Source of the DNA: Rhizosphaericola sp047606825
GTDB taxonomy: Bacteria > Bacteroidota > Bacteroidia > Chitinophagales > Chitinophagaceae
Length of the DNA: 64,000 nucleotides
NCBI GenBank assembly: GCA_047606825.1
Contig: JASGDY010000093.1
Location: 1-64,000 of the forward strand
Direction of reading: 5' to 3'
The translations under genes were made by a program, and so were the position numbers. Shown in pieces: positions 25,343 through 34,213 of the stretch (positions are counted from its first letter, which is position 1; each line of letters starts with the position of its first letter). A model generated the notes under the pieces. The model was not told the DNA's origin, made no database searches, and saw only the letters and a program-made list of their open reading frames with translations.

Positions 25343-25858
25343 ATGGAAAAAATAAATTTTGAGTTCAAGGCCAAAGTCGAAAACCTAGCAGAGATAGAAA
25401 GTAGATTGAAACAGTTACATCCAAAATATATCGGGGAAGACGTCCAAACCGACACTTATTTCCATGTCCCGAACGGACGTCTCAAACTGAGGGTAGGCAA
25501 TATCGAAAATGCACTGATACACTACGACAGACAAAACATACAAGGTTCGAAACAATCCACCATACAAATCTACCAATACAACAAGGAAGATTCCTTAAAA
25601 AATGTCTTGCTTGCGGCATTGGGCATCAAAGCGATTGTAGACAAACGGCGACGCATCTATTTTATCGACAACGTAAAATTTCATTTCGACACGTTGGCAA
25701 ACCTTGGCACATTCCTCGAAGTCGAAGCTATCGACAATGACGGCAGCATCGGCGTTGAAAAACTACAACAGCAATGCGCTTATTACCAAGATTATCTGGG
25801 CATTACCGAACAAATGATGGCATCCCAATCGTATAGCGACATGATGATGCCAGTATGA
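25343..25858 (+). CDS. CYTH-domain protein (class IV adenylate cyclase/thiamine triphosphatase-like)
   Basis: CYTH proteins hydrolyse or cyclise triphosphate substrates inside a beta-tunnel. The 171-residue product opens with the EFKAKV motif (variant of ExExK) and has TDTYFHVPNGRLKLR, a KRRRIYFIDNVKFHFDTL block, and FLEVEAID. This arrangement fits the CyaB-like subgroup. The substrate cannot be assigned from sequence. It stands alone and is convergent with the DUF2851 gene. Confidence 0.85.
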   Translation: MEKINFEFKAKVENLAEIESRLKQLHPKYIGEDVQTDTYFHVPNGRLKLRVGNIENALIHYDRQNIQGSKQSTIQIYQYNKEDSLKNVLLAALGIKAIVDKRRRIYFIDNVKFHFDTLANLGTFLEVEAIDNDGSIGVEKLQQQCAYYQDYLGITEQMMASQSYSDMMMPV

Positions 25859-25901
25859 AGTGAAAAACCAAAACCTAAAAGCTGGCTACGCAAAACGGTA
25901 T

Positions 25902-27185
25902 TTACCATTCCCTATCCACTAATTTCAGGTATTGCACACCCACATTACACGAAAGGCATTTCTTTTCGTTGCAGTATTGATGGAACAACTCCAACAGTGA
26001 TTGGGATTCCAAGGCATTGGCGGCACGGATTTGCAGTTGCTTCCAATGTTCGAGGATGGTGTTAGATTCCGGTTTGATTTCAGCGAGCCAGCGGATGGCT
26101 TTTTCCTGTATGCGTTCTTGTTGAAGATAGGCACCATAAGCAAAGACAACAGGGACGATACAGTTGATGAGTATCACATCTGCCATCGCGTTGCCCAAGT
26201 TTTTCGGTTGGGACTGCGCGGTTGTTTTTTCAAAAACAAAATGGTCATCCCAATACGCGCTTGCCGTCACGTCGAGCAGTTGGCGTACATACGCCAAATC
26301 TTCCGCATCCACAATTTTGACAAACAGATGCGCCGAAACGTGCAGTAACATTGCCAACTGTGCCAAGCGTATCGTAGGAAAACCACGCGGATGCATCCGC
26401 AGAAACGCAACGGGAATGGACGACGGTTGCAGTCGATGTTTCTGCCGGAGATATTGGTATTCCTTTTTGAGGCGGCAGGGATACGCATCCTCAAATTCAC
26501 GGTTCAACAATCCAGACTGACCAAACAACAATGCTTCCAATGTCAACAGGCTTTCGCGTTGGCGAAGGACGATGGCAATAGGAACGGTTTTGGCTATCTG
26601 TCGAAAACTTTCCGCATTTACCTTGATGCCGAAACCCGCGGCGATTTCTTCCCAGAAAACAGAAGCCCAGTCGTTTTTGTATCGGCTCAGCGACGCCAAT
26701 ATTGCCATACTTTTTCTCTTGAGCCTTTCAAGTCCCAACCGTTCTTTCCAGTTGGTCCAGCTTAGTTCAGACAATACGGGCAGGTAGTCCTGGCAAGCGA
26801 CAAACTTGGCAGGTTGCATCATCAGAAACGCATAGCGTTCCAGTAATATATTGGAAATGTAGGGTTGCAGTTCAAGTGTTGCGAACGGGTATTGCGTCTG
26901 GATGGTTTTGTCCTGTCTCCAGACGACATGGAGAATGATATTGGCATATTGTACATTGCCTTCATGTCGATGCAGTTCCCAGTCGGAGGCCTGCACATGC
27001 AGTTCGATATTGCCGACCAGCAGCGTTTCACCCAGTTGGATTTTGGCCTCCAGAAAATCGGGTCCCTGGTGTGTATTGAACTGTCCGGGATGGACGATGG
27101 TCAACTTTTCACCGTCCACGGTCTCCAAATCAGTGAAGCGGAAATACTGGTAACGCCAGATGAATTGCAGCAATGTTTCGCCCAT
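25902..27185 (-). CDS. DUF2851 family protein
   Basis: The 427-residue product matches the Bacteroidota DUF2851 family. It has a conserved LLQFIWRYQYF start, a HPGQFNTHQGPDFLEAKI block, NIELHVQASDWELHRH and a C-terminal QYCNEKKCLSCNVG segment with paired Cys. The function is not established. A His-rich N-terminal half could be a metal-dependent hydrolase site, which is inference. I chose the ATG at 27185; an in-frame ATG at 27206 would add seven residues. It lies 25 bases downstream of the next gene, so the two are likely co-transcribed. Confidence 0.88.
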   Translation of the reverse strand: MGETLLQFIWRYQYFRFTDLETVDGEKLTIVHPGQFNTHQGPDFLEAKIQLGETLLVGNIELHVQASDWELHRHEGNVQYANIILHVVWRQDKTIQTQYPFATLELQPYISNILLERYAFLMMQPAKFVACQDYLPVLSELSWTNWKERLGLERLKRKSMAILASLSRYKNDWASVFWEEIAAGFGIKVNAESFRQIAKTVPIAIVLRQRESLLTLEALLFGQSGLLNREFEDAYPCRLKKEYQYLRQKHRLQPSSIPVAFLRMHPRGFPTIRLAQLAMLLHVSAHLFVKIVDAEDLAYVRQLLDVTASAYWDDHFVFEKTTAQSQPKNLGNAMADVILINCIVPVVFAYGAYLQQERIQEKAIRWLAEIKPESNTILEHWKQLQIRAANALESQSLLELFHQYCNEKKCLSCNVGVQYLKLVDREW

Positions 27186-27210
27186 AACGCTCAACGTTTT
27201 ATACAAAACG

Positions 27211-27771
27211 CTAAAGCCGCTTGGATATTTTGTCGTGGATCAATTGGAAAAGATGTTCTGGTTTATAGACACGCCAGTTGTCAACGTCCATCAATTCTAT
27301 ATAATACTGTAATTTTTTTTGCTTGAAATCATGTAAGGCCACCTCCGACATGTTGAGCAGGGCAACCCAGCCTTCTTCTTCCGCCACATCGTCATACCAT
27401 TCTTCATAATAGTCCACATCGCCACTGTGGAAATTGAGGACATTTTCGCCTATCAAAACAAAATATTTGACACCCTCATCTTCCAATTGGTCAATGACCT
27501 CGCGCTTCAGCGTCATGATGTCGTTTTCAATCGCGTCGTTCCACTCTCCTATCAATTCAATAACCGCAAATTGCATATCATAGTCCGCAAAAATGAGTTT
27601 CATATAAAGCGTCTTGCTGCCAAACTCGTCCCATTGCGGATGGATGTAGTAGTTGTAAATCGTCTTCGAATATTCAAACTCGCTATGCTCCTGTCCATAA
27701 AAAGGTGAACGGATATCATCCTCCGCCGTATATAAATGTCGCCAATTGTAAAAAGGTTCTATATCCTGCAT
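27211..27771 (-). CDS. Hypothetical acidic cytosolic protein
   Basis: The 186-residue product is acidic and rich in Tyr, Trp and Asp, with no signal peptide or membrane segment. It opens MQDIEPFYNWRHLY and contains the block FVLIGENVLNFHSGDVDYYEEWYDD. I recognise it only as a conserved-looking Bacteroidota hypothetical and know no function. I preferred the ATG at 27771 over 27789. Co-transcription with the DUF2851 gene just downstream is likely from the short gap. Confidence 0.75.
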   Translation of the reverse strand: MQDIEPFYNWRHLYTAEDDIRSPFYGQEHSEFEYSKTIYNYYIHPQWDEFGSKTLYMKLIFADYDMQFAVIELIGEWNDAIENDIMTLKREVIDQLEDEGVKYFVLIGENVLNFHSGDVDYYEEWYDDVAEEEGWVALLNMSEVALHDFKQKKLQYYIELMDVDNWRVYKPEHLFQLIHDKISKRL

Positions 27772-27867
27772 CCTAAAAGCGTAACGCAAAACTCAATATC
27801 CAGCGTTACAATAATTATGAAAACAAAAAATCCCCAACTAAAAACACGCGTCGAGTATCGGTTATCC

Positions 27868-28815
27868 TTATTTTTTCTTTAAGGAAGCGCGTACTTTTTT
27901 GACAAAAGCCTCTGAAACACCTGCCACGTCAGCAGCTTGCGTATCAGACAGGCCTAGCTTAAGGATCAGGTTACGGACTACTTCTGATTTACCTTCCGCT
28001 TTGCCCTCCACTTTGCCTTGTTTCAGACCTTTTTCGATTCCTTCTTCTCTACCTTTTTGAAGGAGCTCCTGCGTTTTCCGTTCGCGTATCAGTTCTACTA
28101 CGCCCATAGTTTTATTGTTTTCGGTGATGATTTCTATTTCTTTCTCAAAGATAAGCTGTTTCTCCGGATCCGAAAAGGAAACATAGTGTCCGATAAAATA
28201 GAAAATGGCATCGATCTTAGCCCGCGGGAACTTCTGTCGTAGGAGGCGACGTATCAATCCTATTTTCAAATCCAGCAGGTTGTCGTCGGTCAGCTTGCCC
28301 TTTTTCAGCGCAAGCAACACTGCCAGTATGACAAAGGCAAACGGATTGTCATTTTTTTCCAACTCTTTCTCATCCTGATTGCGGACTTTGTAGGTATTGA
28401 ACTTGTATAAGACTTCCGTCCCCATAAACCCGGAACGGTATTCCGATGGTGAGTATCTGGGGTTGTTGTCCGTGAAAATCGCGATGGCCGTGATGCGCTG
28501 GCCGTAACGTTCATGGATTCTTGTCCAATAGGAGAACATACGAAGACCAAGATGTTTGTCAATGTAGCCTTGCGCCTCGACCTGGCACAGTGCCCAGTGT
28601 TCACCGCCGTCCTTGGTGAACAGCTTTCCAAGCTTGTCCACATATTTCGAAGGTGTCGGTTTTTTGTCGCGGGCGATAGCAGCCATTTCCTTGTCGAGGA
28701 ATGTGACACCTTTGTCGAAATCAAATACCTCATCGGCATTGGGAAAGAAAAACCGTAGGAAGTCGACGAACAGGTCTTCCAAAATATTTTTCCAGAGAGC
28801 ATCGTCAAACTGCAT
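27868..28815 (-). CDS. Rpn/YhgA-like PD-(D/E)XK nuclease family protein
   Basis: The 315-residue product resembles recombination-promoting nuclease / transposase_31-type proteins. The nuclease-like core lies at about 15-120, with an Asp (FDKGVTFLDKE) followed by the CQVEAQGYID block (E-x-Q type motif) and FSYWTRIHERYG. The C-terminal third has Gly/Lys/Glu heptads (QKGREEGIEKGLKQGKVEG), predicted to be helical, and ends in a small helix-turn-helix-like stretch. In Enterobacteria Rpn proteins cut DNA and promote RecA-independent recombination. Function here is inference. Confidence 0.8.
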   Translation of the reverse strand: MQFDDALWKNILEDLFVDFLRFFFPNADEVFDFDKGVTFLDKEMAAIARDKKPTPSKYVDKLGKLFTKDGGEHWALCQVEAQGYIDKHLGLRMFSYWTRIHERYGQRITAIAIFTDNNPRYSPSEYRSGFMGTEVLYKFNTYKVRNQDEKELEKNDNPFAFVILAVLLALKKGKLTDDNLLDLKIGLIRRLLRQKFPRAKIDAIFYFIGHYVSFSDPEKQLIFEKEIEIITENNKTMGVVELIRERKTQELLQKGREEGIEKGLKQGKVEGKAEGKSEVVRNLILKLGLSDTQAADVAGVSEAFVKKVRASLKKK

Positions 28816-28870
28816 GGCAAATACGTTTGTTGGATAACGCCCAAAACGGAAATCTTATTTTGCCGTAGAT

Positions 28871-28911
28871 AAAAAATCCCCGCAACATCCTCTTCGGGAA
28901 ATCTTGCGGGG
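28871..28911 (-). terminator. Terminator of metK
   Basis: CCCCGCAA (28878-28885) pairs with TTGCGGGG (28904-28911), with further pairing inside. On the minus strand ATTTTTT follows. It lies 26 bases after the metK stop. Confidence 0.88.
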
Positions 28912-28936
28912 AACAACTATTTTAACTTTTGTTTTT

Positions 28937-30190
28937 TTATTTTATCCCAAAGGCTTTTTTCAGCTTGGGAACGTAATCGAGTTTTTCCCAAGTGAAAAGC
29001 TCTACTTCTTTGGTAACCTTTTTGCCGTCGGGAGCAACGAATGTTTTGGTAACAACTTTGTTGTCGCGTCCCATGTGGCCGTAAGCTGCTGTCTCACTGT
29101 ATATCGGGTTGCGCAGTTTCAACCGTTTTTCGATGAAATAAGGACGCATGTCAAAAGACTCCTTGACAATCCTGGCTATTTCGCCGTCGGTCTTGTCCAC
29201 CTTAGAAGTCCCGAAAGTACTGACATAGACGCCTGTCGGCTCGGCGACGCCGATGGCATAGGAGACCTGTACCAACGCTTCGTCGGCAATGCCTGCGGCG
29301 ACAAGATTTTTGGCGATATGGCGAGTGGCATACGCCGCGGAACGATCCACTTTGCTTGGGTCTTTTCCACTGAATGCACCGCCACCGTGCGCACCTTTGC
29401 CGCCATAGGTGTCCACGATGATCTTACGTCCGGTCAGACCCGTATCGCCATGCGGACCGCCGATGACAAATTTTCCGGTCGGGTTGATGTGGTAGGTGAT
29501 TTTTTTGTTGAAAAAAGATTCAAACTGGGGATATTTTGCAATCACCCTAGGAACCAGGATATTGACAATATCCTTGCGGATTTTGGCCAACATCTTGGCG
29601 TCAGAGTCAAAGTCGTCATGCTGTGTAGAGATGACGATCGTATCGATGCGCACAGGCTTGTTGTCGTCGTCGTATTCCAGGGTCACCTGGCTTTTGGCAT
29701 CGGGACGGAGGTATTTTATTTCTTTGTTTTCGCGGCGGAGCTCGGAAAGTTCGCGCAGTAAAGTATGCGCCAGGTCCAATGCCAGCGGCATATAGTTTTC
29801 GGTCTCATTGGTCGCGTAGCCAAACATCATGCCTTGGTCACCTGCACCTTGTTCTTCTTTCCTGGTACGGTCAACGCCTTGGTTGATGTCCGCTGACTGC
29901 TCGTGTATGGCAGACAGGATACCACAACTGTTGGCGTCAAACATATATTCGCTCTTGGTATAGCCAATCCTGGCGATGACTTCTCGGGCGATGTGCTGCA
30001 CATCCAAGTATGTTTTGGACTTGACTTCCCCGGCCAATATGACTTGTCCGGTCGTCACCAACGTTTCACAGGCTACTTTACTTTGGGCGTCAAACGCCAG
30101 AAAATTATCAATCAATGCATCGGATATCTGGTCGGCAATTTTGTCTGGATGCCCTTCTGACACGCTTTCAGAAGTGAAGAAATAAGACAT
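28937..30190 (-). CDS. metK: S-adenosylmethionine synthase
   Basis: MetK makes SAM from methionine and ATP. The 417-residue product starts MSYFFTSESVSEGHPDKIADQ and has the ATP-binding GAGDQGMMFGYA block and the GGGAFSGKDPSKVDRS motif. I chose the ATG at 30190, at the family's usual start; an in-frame ATG at 30247 would add 19 residues encoded by the T/C-rich leader. No SAM riboswitch could be recognised in the upstream 180 bases. Confidence 0.98.
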   Translation of the reverse strand: MSYFFTSESVSEGHPDKIADQISDALIDNFLAFDAQSKVACETLVTTGQVILAGEVKSKTYLDVQHIAREVIARIGYTKSEYMFDANSCGILSAIHEQSADINQGVDRTRKEEQGAGDQGMMFGYATNETENYMPLALDLAHTLLRELSELRRENKEIKYLRPDAKSQVTLEYDDDNKPVRIDTIVISTQHDDFDSDAKMLAKIRKDIVNILVPRVIAKYPQFESFFNKKITYHINPTGKFVIGGPHGDTGLTGRKIIVDTYGGKGAHGGGAFSGKDPSKVDRSAAYATRHIAKNLVAAGIADEALVQVSYAIGVAEPTGVYVSTFGTSKVDKTDGEIARIVKESFDMRPYFIEKRLKLRNPIYSETAAYGHMGRDNKVVTKTFVAPDGKKVTKEVELFTWEKLDYVPKLKKAFGIK

Positions 30191-30368
30191 ATTTAATCTA
30201 AATGTTAAGGTAAAAGTAAAAAGGTAAAAATAAGAAATAGAAAACAACCAACCCTTGTGATGTCAACTGTCGCCATTTGATATTTCCCCTCCGGACAAAC
30301 ACAACAAACGAATGTTGTAAAACGGATGCAAATAAACAAAACTCTACCGATTTGGTAGAAATATTTTG

Positions 30369-31190
30369 TTATTCCTCTGTCAAATCATTGTAAAGATCGA
30401 TGTACTCCGTCAATTCGCTGTCCCAGCCGGGGAAAGTAAGCAGTTTCTTTCCTTTTGCTTTGCTAAATTGGGCAACGAGCGTATCGTCAATTGCATCCGA
30501 ACCGAAAACGACAGCATCGGCATAAGTCGCTCCGCCACGCAGAACGCTCAAGTTGTCGGCAGGCTTGAAGGGCTCCAAGTCCTTCACTTTTATGGCAGTG
30601 GAAATCTGTGCGTGTTTGACAAAACTCTTACCCAGGTTTTCGTCAAAAATGGTAGCACCGAGCGAAAAAATGACTTTGCTGTGCGCAAAGACGGGTTCTT
30701 TTTTATAGGTAGTTTTCAAATAGAGGGGCACCAGACTGCTCATCCAACCACTGCAATGGATGATATCGGGCGGCCAGCCAAACTTTTTCACGGTTTCCAA
30801 TGCGCCTTTACAGAAAAATACGGTACGCAGATCGTTGTCCTCAAACCAGTTGTCGTCTTCGTCGTGGAACAAGGATTTCCTTTTGAAAAAATCCTCGTTG
30901 TCCAGAAAATAAACCTGTAGACGTGCATTGGGCAAGGATGCCACTTTAATCTGCAAAGGATAGTCGTCCCCGTTGACGGAAACGTTGATGCCGGACAGCC
31001 TCACGACCTCGTGCAGACGGTGGCGTCGCTCATTGATGACACCAAACCTCGGCATGATACACCTCACTTCGTATCCGGCTTCGTTGCTTTTTATGGCTAG
31101 CTTGTTGATTACTTCCGCATATTCGGTCAGTTCCAAATAAGGAGACATCTCCGTCGCGATGAACAAAATTCGCTTTTTTGTATTAGACAT
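30369..31190 (-). CDS. Single-domain glycogen/starch synthase-like protein
   Basis: The 273-residue product matches only the N-terminal half of GT5 glycogen synthases: KRILFIATEMSPYLELTEYAEVINKLA, PRFGVINERRHRLHEV and PDIIHCSGWMSSLVPLY. The usual KxGG ADP-glucose motif near the start is replaced by LTEYAEVIN, and there is no C-terminal catalytic Rossmann domain with EPCGL. It is therefore unlikely to be a full glycogen synthase. It lies between metK and the divergent panC. Confidence 0.8.
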   Translation of the reverse strand: MSNTKKRILFIATEMSPYLELTEYAEVINKLAIKSNEAGYEVRCIMPRFGVINERRHRLHEVVRLSGINVSVNGDDYPLQIKVASLPNARLQVYFLDNEDFFKRKSLFHDEDDNWFEDNDLRTVFFCKGALETVKKFGWPPDIIHCSGWMSSLVPLYLKTTYKKEPVFAHSKVIFSLGATIFDENLGKSFVKHAQISTAIKVKDLEPFKPADNLSVLRGGATYADAVVFGSDAIDDTLVAQFSKAKGKKLLTFPGWDSELTEYIDLYNDLTEE

Positions 31191-31295
31191 TCTTCCTTCA
31201 ATTTCGTTTCTTACCTAAAAAACAGGCTGCAAAGGTACGAAAATCATTGGAATTGATATTGTTGTAACATTGCACAACAAAATCAGGCAACAAGA

Positions 31296-32141
31296 ATGGT
31301 TATCTTCAAAAGAATCGATGATTTACAAAAGTTTATAAAAAAGAAAAAAGAAAACGGCCGGTCTGTCGGATTCTTCCCCACGATGGGCGCACTGCACGAC
31401 GGGCATCTTTCGCTACTCGAAAAAGCCGAAGTGGAAACGGACGTCACCGTTTGCAGCATATTTGTCAACCCCACACAGTTCAACGATCCAAACGATTTCG
31501 ACAAATATCCCGTCAGCATCGAACAGGACATCTACCTGTTGGAAACGCATGGCTGTGACGTCCTCTTCCTGCCAGACGCAACGGAAATCTATCCCGACGG
31601 ACAGGAACTGGGAGAACCATACCAGCTTGGAACGGTCGAGCATGTCTTGGAAGGCGCATTCCGTCCCGGGCACTTCCAAGGCGTATGCCAAGTCGTGAAC
31701 CGGCTTTTGGACATCGTGCAACCTGACGAGCTGTTCATGGGACAAAAAGATTACCAGCAAATCATGGTCGTCCAGAAAATGGTGGAGGAAAAACATATTG
31801 CCGTACAGATGGTCATCGTCCCGACCAAAAGGGCCGAAAACGGTCTGGCACTTTCCAGTCGCAACGCCCGGCTGAGCAAAACCGGCACGGATAAAGCCCT
31901 GGTATTGAGCCGTGCACTGTCCTATATAAAAAACAATATCGCCAAAGCGGATTTTCGGATATTGGAAGAAAATGCCACACGAGAGATATTGGACAACGGT
32001 TTTTCCAAAGTGGACTATGTATCGATACGCAACGCCAATGACCTTTCGGAAGTGGATCAGTACACACGCGGCGTCCCGTTGGTCGTATTGACGGCCGCTT
32101 ATATTGACGGGGTGCGGTTGATTGACAATATGCTCTTATAA
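31296..32141 (+). CDS. panC: Pantothenate synthetase
   Basis: PanC joins pantoate and beta-alanine using ATP, the last step to pantothenate. The 281-residue product carries the FFPTMGALHDGHLSLLEKA motif (HIGH-like), VSIFVNPTQFNDPNDFDKYP-type segment, MGQKDYQQ, and the KMSKS-like LSSRNARLS. It has the family's normal length. It is divergent from the glycogen-synthase-like gene. Confidence 0.97.
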   Translation: MVIFKRIDDLQKFIKKKKENGRSVGFFPTMGALHDGHLSLLEKAEVETDVTVCSIFVNPTQFNDPNDFDKYPVSIEQDIYLLETHGCDVLFLPDATEIYPDGQELGEPYQLGTVEHVLEGAFRPGHFQGVCQVVNRLLDIVQPDELFMGQKDYQQIMVVQKMVEEKHIAVQMVIVPTKRAENGLALSSRNARLSKTGTDKALVLSRALSYIKNNIAKADFRILEENATREILDNGFSKVDYVSIRNANDLSEVDQYTRGVPLVVLTAAYIDGVRLIDNMLL

Positions 32142-32190
32142 AAAACCGCCACGTATGCACAAATATTTTAATCCATGCATCGGTGGCGGT
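32141..32190 (-). terminator. Terminator between panC and the cytochrome gene
   Basis: ACCGCCAC (32145-32152) pairs with GTGGCGGT (32183-32190), with an inner ATGCA/TGCAT pairing. On the minus strand a T run follows, so it should end the cytochrome transcript and may also act on panC, which converges on it. Confidence 0.75.
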
Positions 32191-32284
32191 CCGTAATGAA
32201 ATAACCCAAGTCGGATGGGAAAATGATTTGAATATCTATTTGCGGTATTGATCACGGAAACCATCTAACCGCATCAAAATACCG

Positions 32285-32755
32285 TTACTTTTTTTCCTCT
32301 TGCGGAGGAGCTGCCGGAGGCTTCGGCATATCATCGTGCGGCGGGGCAACGAAAGGAGCCGGTTCTTTTTCACCCCGGTGGCATGTCCCGCAGGTGACCA
32401 CGTTGATGGTGTCGGGACGCGTGGAGTTTTCAAAGTTGAAGTCGTTTTTGTTGATGTTCTGCGTCATGGTAATCATGTGCCGGGCAAAACCTTTTTCCTT
32501 TTTGGCATCACTGGCAAAGTCCATTCCACGTTCACCGTTGGCCTTTGGGGCATGGCAAAATCCACATCTGACACCCAATGCTTCATTGTAACCATCCATC
32601 AACTCATGTAGGCTGTCCTTGGAAATGTCCTGCGGCAATACTTTCAAGTTCTTGAACTGGCCAGGGGCACCGATATTGCGGTAAGAAGCTGTGACGAGCA
32701 GCAGACCGACAGCAAACAAACCAACTAAAACAAAAGTCTTTTTATGCGTATTCAT
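32285..32755 (-). CDS. Exported dihaem c-type cytochrome
   Basis: The 156-residue product has a hydrophobic N-terminal signal or anchor (VLVGLFAVGLLLVTASY) and two CxxCH haem-binding motifs, CGFCH and CGTCH. A Pro-rich tail follows. The layout resembles the photosynthetic-reaction-centre-cytochrome-type domain found in non-photosynthetic Bacteroidota, where it serves as a small electron carrier. I chose the ATG at 32755 (MNTHKKTF); an in-frame ATG at 32797 would add 14 basic residues. Four 11-base tandem repeats lie just upstream. Confidence 0.88.
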   Translation of the reverse strand: MNTHKKTFVLVGLFAVGLLLVTASYRNIGAPGQFKNLKVLPQDISKDSLHELMDGYNEALGVRCGFCHAPKANGERGMDFASDAKKEKGFARHMITMTQNINKNDFNFENSTRPDTINVVTCGTCHRGEKEPAPFVAPPHDDMPKPPAAPPQEEKK

Positions 32756-32796
32756 CTTATACCTCCTTCTTTTGATTTTCCGGATAAAGATAAACA

Positions 32797-32836
32797 ATTG
32801 TCACAAAATTGTCATGAAATTGTCATAGAATTGTCA
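32797..32836. promoter_or_regulatory. Four 11-bp-spaced ATTGTCA repeats (Pho-box-like)
   Basis: ATTGTCA occurs at 32797, 32808, 32819 and 32830, an exact 11-base period, with A-rich spacers. Direct repeats of TGTCA at this spacing are the classic layout for PhoB/OmpR-family response regulators. They lie 42-81 bases before the cytochrome ATG and, relative to that gene, read in reverse. Confidence 0.6.
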
Positions 32837-32842
32837 GAAAAG

Positions 32843-32872
32843 CAAAAAAAAGAGGATGCCTGTGCATCCTCT
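32843..32872 (-). terminator. Terminator of the YtxH gene
   Basis: AGAGGATGC (32851-32859) pairs with GCATCCTCT (32864-32872) around CTGT. On the minus strand a run of T follows. Confidence 0.88.
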
Positions 32873-32898
32873 TTCTTCATTTTCATGGTTTCTATGAA

Positions 32899-33204
32899 TT
32901 ACTCATCGCTCAAGCTGTGTTTAAATTCATTGTAGCTGTCCTTGCTTTCCTGAATCAGGGTCAAGACTTTTTCGCGGACATCCTCACTCAGGCCGTCGAC
33001 CTGTTTGCCAAAGACATCTTGGAGATGATCCAATTCGGACAAAGATTTTTTCTTGAACTTTTTCAGTTTCTTCTTCCATTCGTCTGCGGAATCTACTATT
33101 TTTTGGCGCGTTTCCTTGCCAGACTGCGGTGCCAGCAACAAGCCGACCACAGCACCTGCCACAACACCCGAAATACTTCCAATAAGAATCTGCTTTGCAC
33201 TCAT
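32899..33204 (-). CDS. YtxH-like small membrane protein
   Basis: The 101-residue product opens with a glycine-zipper-like hydrophobic segment (ILIGSISGVVAGAVVGLLLAP) followed by SGKETRQKI, the hallmark of YtxH-domain proteins. The remaining part is a long charged helix. YtxH proteins are associated with general stress, but the molecular role is not established. It is a single gene with its own terminator. Confidence 0.88.
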   Translation of the reverse strand: MSAKQILIGSISGVVAGAVVGLLLAPQSGKETRQKIVDSADEWKKKLKKFKKKSLSELDHLQDVFGKQVDGLSEDVREKVLTLIQESKDSYNEFKHSLSDE

Positions 33205-33342
33205 GATTTTTTGTTTTAAAAGGTCAATTAATATTATAACACTGTATTTTCCATATTGTTGGACGTTCGCTCCAACATCCCTATCCTAACAATAACAATG
33301 CCATTCGAACATCTTCGAAAACAGCACACTTTGAACGCAGCG

Positions 33343-33879
33343 TCACTTTCGTTTTCCGGTGTACAAAAAATAGTCTACGATCTTCAACACTGCGCCTTCC
33401 AGGTTCTTGGTCGTGATGTAGGGAATCTGCTGTTGGTTAAAGTTAAACTTTCCGAAAACCTGGCCTGCGTTTTTGTCGTAGCCATTGTTGATGAGTTCGA
33501 TACTGCGGTGTTCTGTCATTGCACCGATCAGTTCGGAACTGAAAGTCGTGTCCTTTCCTGACATTTTTTCCCTTACCGAAAAGTTCCATGTAGAATCTTT
33601 ATGAAGGTTGATGGTCAGTAGTGTACGCCCGTCCCTTTTGACAACGAAAGAGTCACAGGGCATCGTGGTAGCTACCCGCACAATGTCGTCAAGCGTGGGA
33701 TTTTCCTTGTAATAAGGCAGTGAGCGGTCAGCAATATTATTCTTTACCGGGAAATAATAGCAGAACATGGAATCGTTGTCGTTAAGCGGATATACTTCTT
33801 TTTTAACGAAAAAGAGCCTTTTTTGCGCCATCCCACAAAATGGGAAAACTATGAACGAGGCAACTATTAATTTTTTCAT
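33343..33879 (-). CDS. Hypothetical secreted protein
   Basis: The 178-residue product begins MKKLIVASFIVFPFCGMAQ, a signal peptide ending in Ala-Gln. The mature part is a mixed alpha/beta domain with no recognised motif, containing MPCDSFVVKRDGRTLLTINL. I preferred the ATG at 33879; an in-frame ATG at 33978 would add 33 residues ahead of a clear signal peptide. No partner gene suggests a function. Confidence 0.75.
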   Translation of the reverse strand: MKKLIVASFIVFPFCGMAQKRLFFVKKEVYPLNDNDSMFCYYFPVKNNIADRSLPYYKENPTLDDIVRVATTMPCDSFVVKRDGRTLLTINLHKDSTWNFSVREKMSGKDTTFSSELIGAMTEHRSIELINNGYDKNAGQVFGKFNFNQQQIPYITTKNLEGAVLKIVDYFLYTGKRK

Positions 33880-34099
33880 CTGCTTTTTTGTCTTTTCATA
33901 AAAATATTTTCCAGGTACAGGCAAGACGGTTCTTTTCCAGGGCCAACCGTATCGGCAGAAAAACATAGTGTTAATCAAAAAGCAAAAGTAAAAATGTCAA
34001 AAACCTAACGCAAGGAAACCTGTGTTACACCCAAAACACTATTTTACAATTAACATAGCAATAGTTTACCGATACAATTTTTTTGCTGAAAAAATGTCC

Positions 34100-34107
34100 T
34101 ACCTTTG
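34100..34107 (+). promoter_or_regulatory. Candidate -7 box of the queA leader
   Basis: TACCTTTG matches the TAnnTTTG element. A TTTG at the right -33 distance is not clear. It would give a leader of about 200 bases before queA. Confidence 0.45.
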
Positions 34108-34133
34108 CAAACTTACAAATTATCGTGCTGTCA

Positions 34134-34196
34134 ACACACCGGTATGCTTTTCTAGTCCGAAAAGAAGCGGTGTGTGGCTCAGTTTTTGGAAAACTG
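34134..34196 (+). promoter_or_regulatory. Structured 5' leader of queA
   Basis: ACACACCG (34134-34141) pairs with CGGTGTGT (34168-34175), with an inner stem CTTTTC (34147-34152) with GAAAAG (34159-34164). A second hairpin follows: CAGTTTT with AAAACTG (34180-34196). It does not match the preQ1 riboswitch consensus as I know it. It could be a regulatory leader or a small RNA cut from the queA message. Confidence 0.45.
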
Positions 34197-34213
34197 TTCT
34201 AACAAGATAGAAG

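Noticed and set aside
28922..30368. SAM riboswitch upstream of metK
   Set aside because: No SAM-I or SAM-II core could be recognised in 30191-30368; only an A/T-rich tract and a weak hairpin are present.
32797..32836. CRISPR-like array
   Set aside because: The units are only 11 bases, with no spacers.
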